A DNA stretch of 10,131 bases from assembly GCA_029862285.1 (NCBI GenBank), contig JAOTXR010000039.1, positions 1 through 10,131 of the forward strand, given 5' to 3'. How positions within the stretch are numbered: the stretch's first letter is position 1; every line of letters begins with the position of its first letter. Source of the DNA: Gammaproteobacteria bacterium. Lineage in GTDB: Bacteria > Pseudomonadota > Gammaproteobacteria > Steroidobacterales > JABDKV01. Both the position numbers and the translations under genes were made by a program. Below, piece by piece: positions 7,550-10,131 of the stretch. Under the pieces are notes generated by a model. That model was given only the letters and a program-made list of their open reading frames with translations, was not told where the DNA came from and did no database searches.

Positions 7550-7906
7550 TTATCTCTTGATTAAACGTCGCGGGCCCTTACGGGTGCGTGCATTGGTACG
7601 GGTGCGCTGCCCTCTGACCGGCAGACCGCGACGATGCCGGATACCGCGGTAGGTACCCAGATCCATCAGGCGTTTGATGTTCATTGCCGTTTCCCGGCGC
7701 AAATCGCCCTCGACTGACAGGCGACCCACTTCCTCACGTAACTTGTCGACCTCGGGCTCGGCAAGATCCTTGATTTTGACATGCGGATCGATACCCGCAG
7801 CCTTACAGATTTTTTCCGCGCTCGTGCGGCCCACACCAAAAATGTGCGTCAAGGACACAACTGCGTGTTTGTGATCTGGAATATTTATGCCGGCAATACG
7901 TGCCAT
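7550..7906 (-). CDS. rpsM: 30S ribosomal protein S13
   Basis: S13 lies in the 30S head, forms bridges to the 50S subunit and contacts P-site tRNA with its tail. It has 118 residues, the same as E. coli. The start [20 protein letters not shown], the helix-hairpin-helix turn [13 protein letters not shown] (23-35), [20 protein letters not shown] (68-87) and [16 protein letters not shown], with the basic tail [15 protein letters not shown], are all present. The Shine-Dalgarno TGAGG (7916-7920) reuses the rpmJ stop codon and lies 9 bases before the ATG. In E. coli this gene opens the alpha operon behind a structured leader that S4 binds. Here rpmJ ends only 11 bases upstream, so that leader has no room. 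Confidence 0.98.
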   Translation of the reverse strand: MARIAGINIPDHKHAVVSLTHIFGVGRTSAEKICKAAGIDPHVKIKDLAEPEVDKLREEVGRLSVEGDLRRETAMNIKRLMDLGTYRGIRHRRGLPVRGQRTRTNARTRKGPRRLIKR

Positions 7907-7917
7907 AGCGTCTTACC

Positions 7918-8031
7918 TCAACCCTGTCGCTGCTTATGACGTGGATCCTTGCAGATCACACGCAAAACCCGTTTACGCCGCACAATCTTGCAATTGCGGC
8001 ACATTTTTTTGACCGATGCTCTTACTTTCAT
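7918..8031 (-). CDS. rpmJ: 50S ribosomal protein L36, zinc-ribbon type
   Basis: A 37-codon gene reads [20 protein letters not shown] and ends RHKQRQG, which is L36 (38 residues in E. coli). The zinc ligands C11, C14, C27 and H32 are all present, so this is the zinc-containing form, not the cysteine-free form that replaces it in zinc starvation. L36 is a small late-assembling protein of the 50S subunit. It lies between secY (20-base gap) and rpsM (11-base gap), its standard position at the end of the spc operon. AAGG (8041-8044) with 9-base spacing serves the ATG at 8031. Confidence 0.97.
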   Translation of the reverse strand: MKVRASVKKMCRNCKIVRRKRVLRVICKDPRHKQRQG

Positions 8032-8051
8032 CCTGGTCTACCTTTTCCGCC

Positions 8052-9398
8052 CTAGCGGACGCCCCCGGCGCGGCCATAGCCCCGCAGGTTAGCTTTCTTC
8101 ATCAGGCCCTCGTACTGATGCGACATCATGTGCGCCTGCATTTGCGACATGAAATCCATCACCACAACGACGATGATGAGCAATGAAGTGCCGCCGAAAT
8201 AGAACGGCACGTTGAACTGGAGAATCATGAACTCCGGCAGCAGGCACACCGCGGTGACATACAACGCACCCCACAGGGTCAATCGTGTCAGCACGAGATC
8301 GATGTACTCTCCGGTCTGCCGTCCCGGACGTATGCCCGGGATAAACGCGCCGGAACGCTTCAGGTTGTCTGCCGTTTCCCGCGAGTTAAACACCAGTGCG
8401 GTATAGAAAAAGCAGAAGAAGATAATCATGGTCGCGTAGAACATGATGTAAATAGGCTGCCCGGGCGACAGCGTGCTGGCAACGGTCTGCAACCAACCCC
8501 AGCCTTCCTGCGTGCCAAACCAGCTGGCAATAGTGGCCGGAAACAAGATTATGCTGGACGCAAAAATGGGCGGAATAACACCCGACATGTTCAGCTTGAA
8601 CGGCAAATGGCTCGACTGCGCCTGCATCAGCTTGCGTCCCTGCTGCCGCTTGGCGTAATTGACGGTAATCCTGCGTTGACCGCGCTCGACGAAGACCACG
8701 AAGTAGGTTACTCCGAGCACCAGCATAAACAAGGTCAGTGCAAGCAACGGGTGCATCGAGCCGTTGTTAACCAGCTCCAGCGTTCCACCGATCGCCGCCG
8801 GCAGGCCCGATATAATGCTGGCCAGGATAATCATCGAAATGCCGTTGCCGATGCCTCTTTCGGTGACCTGCTCGCCCAGCCACATCAGGAACATCGTACC
8901 GGTCACCAGCGTTGTCGCAGCAATGAACACGAACTGCGGCCCCTGGTACAGCGTCACGCCCTGATTCTGCAACGCAGATGCGGCGGCGATGGACTGAAAC
9001 AGTGCCAGACCGACCGTGCCCATACGCGTGTACTGGGTGATCTTGCGACGACCGGCTTCGCCTTCTTTCTTCAATGCTGCCAGCGAAGGCACGACGACAG
9101 ACATCATCTGCATGATGATCGATGCCGAGATGTACGGCATGATGCCCAGGGCGAAAATACTGAGACGCTCCAGCGCGCCACCAGAGAACATATTGAACAT
9201 GTTCAGGATGGAGCCGGAGCCCATCTGGTCGAAAAAACGCTCGAGTGCTACCGGATCGATCCCGGGTACCGGCACGAAGGTACCGATACGATAAACAATC
9301 AGCGCGCTCACGAGGAACAGCAGGCGCTTGCGAAGTTCTGCGAACTTCGGCGCTTCGCTGCCGAGAACGGCAGATGCTGCTGTAGGTGCCTTAGCCAC
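8052..9398 (-). CDS. secY: preprotein translocase channel subunit SecY
   Basis: SecY forms the protein-conducting pore of the inner-membrane SecYEG translocon. The 448 residues (E. coli 443) carry ten membrane segments, roughly 24-44, 77-99, 122-143, 157-176, 185-205, 217-237, 272-294, 314-336, 372-390 and 398-419, with the plug around 58-75. Conserved stretches include [20 protein letters not shown] (68-87), the cytoplasmic ERGQRR (238-243), [14 protein letters not shown] (270-283) and IRPG with R357, the SecA-interaction arginine, at the same number as E. coli. The start is GTG at 9398. No in-frame ATG exists before residue 60, while MAKAPT aligns with the E. coli start, and TGAGGG (9408-9413) lies 9 bases upstream. 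It follows rplO by 5 bases. Confidence 0.98.
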   Translation of the reverse strand: MAKAPTAASAVLGSEAPKFAELRKRLLFLVSALIVYRIGTFVPVPGIDPVALERFFDQMGSGSILNMFNMFSGGALERLSIFALGIMPYISASIIMQMMSVVVPSLAALKKEGEAGRRKITQYTRMGTVGLALFQSIAAASALQNQGVTLYQGPQFVFIAATTLVTGTMFLMWLGEQVTERGIGNGISMIILASIISGLPAAIGGTLELVNNGSMHPLLALTLFMLVLGVTYFVVFVERGQRRITVNYAKRQQGRKLMQAQSSHLPFKLNMSGVIPPIFASSIILFPATIASWFGTQEGWGWLQTVASTLSPGQPIYIMFYATMIIFFCFFYTALVFNSRETADNLKRSGAFIPGIRPGRQTGEYIDLVLTRLTLWGALYVTAVCLLPEFMILQFNVPFYFGGTSLLIIVVVVMDFMSQMQAHMMSHQYEGLMKKANLRGYGRAGGVR

Positions 9399-9403
9399 TG
9401 GTC

Positions 9404-9847
9404 TTAGCCCTCAATTTTCCCGCCGGCGGCTTCGATCGCCGCGCGTGCGCCTTTGGTCACTGCCACACCGCGCACGGTAACGGCAGTATCGATTTCCCCG
9501 GACAGGATGATCTTCGCTTTTTTCGAAATTGCGCTGACGATGTTGGCCTGTTTGAGTCCTGCCAGGTCGACGACCCCATCGTTTGCGGCCGCCACGATGG
9601 CAGCCTCGTGCAACCGTACTTCCCCGCTGAAACGGGCCATACGAGAATGGAATCCCACTTTTGGCAAGCGCCGCTGCAATGGCATCTGCCCGCCTTCGAA
9701 ACCGACCTTGTGATAACCACCCGAACGGGAATGCTGGCCTTTTTGGCCACGCGCACTGGTTTTGCCATGACCGCTGGAACGACCGCGACCGAGGCGCTTT
9801 GGCGCTTGCCTGCTGCCCTTGCCGGGCTTGAGTGTATTGAGTCGCAT
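9404..9847 (-). CDS. rplO: 50S ribosomal protein L15
   Basis: L15 is a late-assembly 50S protein that threads a basic loop through 23S rRNA. Signatures are [14 protein letters not shown], the basic [20 protein letters not shown], the SRSGG turn, [18 protein letters not shown] and the C-terminal [17 protein letters not shown] start it at ATG 9847 (147 residues), not at the in-frame ATG at 9856. The family begins MRLNTL, GGAGG (9857-9861) is 9 bases from 9847 but touches the ATG at 9856, and 9847 leaves one base after the rpmD stop rather than an 8-base overlap. The product is then a little longer than the 144 residues of E. coli, because of small insertions in the body. Confidence 0.96.
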   Translation of the reverse strand: MRLNTLKPGKGSRQAPKRLGRGRSSGHGKTSARGQKGQHSRSGGYHKVGFEGGQMPLQRRLPKVGFHSRMARFSGEVRLHEAAIVAAANDGVVDLAGLKQANIVSAISKKAKIILSGEIDTAVTVRGVAVTKGARAAIEAAGGKIEG

Positions 9848-9848
9848 C

Positions 9849-10037
9849 TCAGGCATCCTCCACCTGCAGCAGGTACGACACTTTTTTAATCATGCCGCGA
9901 TTCTCCGGTGTATCGATCACTTCCACTGTGTGATTGATCCTGCGCAATCCCAAACCGGCAACGCAGGCTTTGTGGCTCGCGAGACGGCCGGACTTGCTCT
10001 TGACCAACGTGACCTTGATTGTCTTTTGCTTCGCCAT
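9849..10037 (-). CDS. rpmD: 50S ribosomal protein L30
   Basis: L30 is a small 50S protein. Its 62 residues (E. coli 59) hold the short beta strand [13 protein letters not shown], the helix [17 protein letters not shown] (23-39) and the [19 protein letters not shown] end, all typical. It lies 5 bases after rpsE and 1 base before rplO, the standard spc order. The Shine-Dalgarno sequence is weak (GGGTTAA across the rpsE stop), so translation is probably coupled to rpsE. Confidence 0.98.
   Translation of the reverse strand: MAKQKTIKVTLVKSKSGRLASHKACVAGLGLRRINHTVEVIDTPENRGMIKKVSYLLQVEDA
9857..9861 (-). promoter_or_regulatory. Shine-Dalgarno GGAGG deciding the rplO start
   Basis: This full consensus GGAGG lies inside the 3' end of rpmD. 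It is directly adjacent to the in-frame ATG at 9856, too close to serve it, and 9 bases before the ATG at 9847. It therefore supports the shorter start, which also agrees with the usual L15 N-terminus. Confidence 0.75.
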
Positions 10038-10042
10038 GTCGC

Positions 10043-10131
10043 TTAACCCAATATGTCCTCGACCCGTTTGCCACGCTTCGCCGCGATCGCCTCGGGCGAA
10101 AGCATCGAGACCAGGCCCTGAACGGTCGCGC
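10043..10131 (-). CDS. rpsE: 30S ribosomal protein S5, 3' end only
   Basis: The last 28 codons of rpsE enter from the right edge: [21 protein letters not shown] and RVEDILG, then TAA. This matches the E. coli S5 C-terminus (NSPEMVAAKRGK, VEEILGK) closely. S5 takes part in decoding accuracy and in the mRNA entry tunnel of the 30S subunit, but those functional residues lie outside the window. The stop is 5 bases before rpmD. The fragment is short enough to escape length-filtered gene finding, but position and sequence agree. Confidence 0.95.
   Translation of the reverse strand, partial: ATVQGLVSMLSPEAIAAKRGKRVEDILG

Noticed and set aside
8607..9407. 266-codon plus-strand frame opposite secY
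   Set aside because: Its translation is rich in H, R and Q with no fold or membrane pattern, as expected from the complement of hydrophobic SecY codons. SecY itself is beyond doubt.
9404..9856. L15 starting at ATG 9856
   Set aside because: The ATG touches the Shine-Dalgarno sequence and adds residues not seen at the family N-terminus; 9847 is preferred.
1..10131. CRISPR array, tRNA, rRNA, insertion sequence or phage/defence cassette
   Set aside because: No repeat-spacer pattern, cloverleaf, rRNA stretch, transposase or defence domain was seen. The whole window is packed with housekeeping genes in one direction.

Overview
The window is chromosomal DNA of a gammaproteobacterium with a GC content judged by eye in the upper fifties. 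Every gene I can support lies on the minus strand, so transcription runs from the right edge to the left. The ribosomal proteins and the RNA polymerase alpha subunit align closely, from memory, with the Escherichia coli proteins. The gene order rpsE-rpmD-rplO-secY-rpmJ-rpsM-rpsK-rpsD-rpoA-rplQ is the classical end of the spc operon followed by the alpha operon. Sequence differences, above all in S4, argue against an enteric host. I cannot name the genus.

Right-hand region (10131 to about 5065): a highly compact translation, secretion and transcription operon. It holds the 3' end of rpsE, then rpmD, rplO, secY (GTG start), the 37-residue rpmJ, rpsM, rpsK, rpsD, rpoA and rplQ. Most gaps are 1 to 20 bases, and several Shine-Dalgarno sequences overlap the upstream stop codon. 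Only 11 bases separate rpmJ from rpsM, so the structured S4-binding leader known at that position in E. coli has no room here. The longest internal gap, between rpoA and rplQ (48 bases), holds a compact hairpin with a GAAA tetraloop. The operon ends at a strong intrinsic terminator (about 5011-5035).

Left-hand region (4962 to 1): a second run of four tightly packed genes. They are a secreted gamma-glutamyltransferase-like Ntn hydrolase, a CDF-family metal (probably zinc) exporter whose start codon shares one base with the preceding stop, the ABC-F protein Uup, and a membrane-anchored alpha/beta hydrolase cut off by the left edge just after its catalytic serine. The spacing suggests one transcript, but no shared pathway is evident.

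I found no rRNA, tRNA, CRISPR array, insertion sequence or phage gene. No stretch over 300 bases lacks a gene; the largest gap is the 102-base space between rplQ and the gamma-glutamyltransferase gene. I see no undescribed multi-gene system. The points most worth checking are the altered conserved motifs in S4, the missing room for the alpha-operon leader, the rpoA-rplQ hairpin and the non-canonical active site of the gamma-glutamyltransferase homologue.
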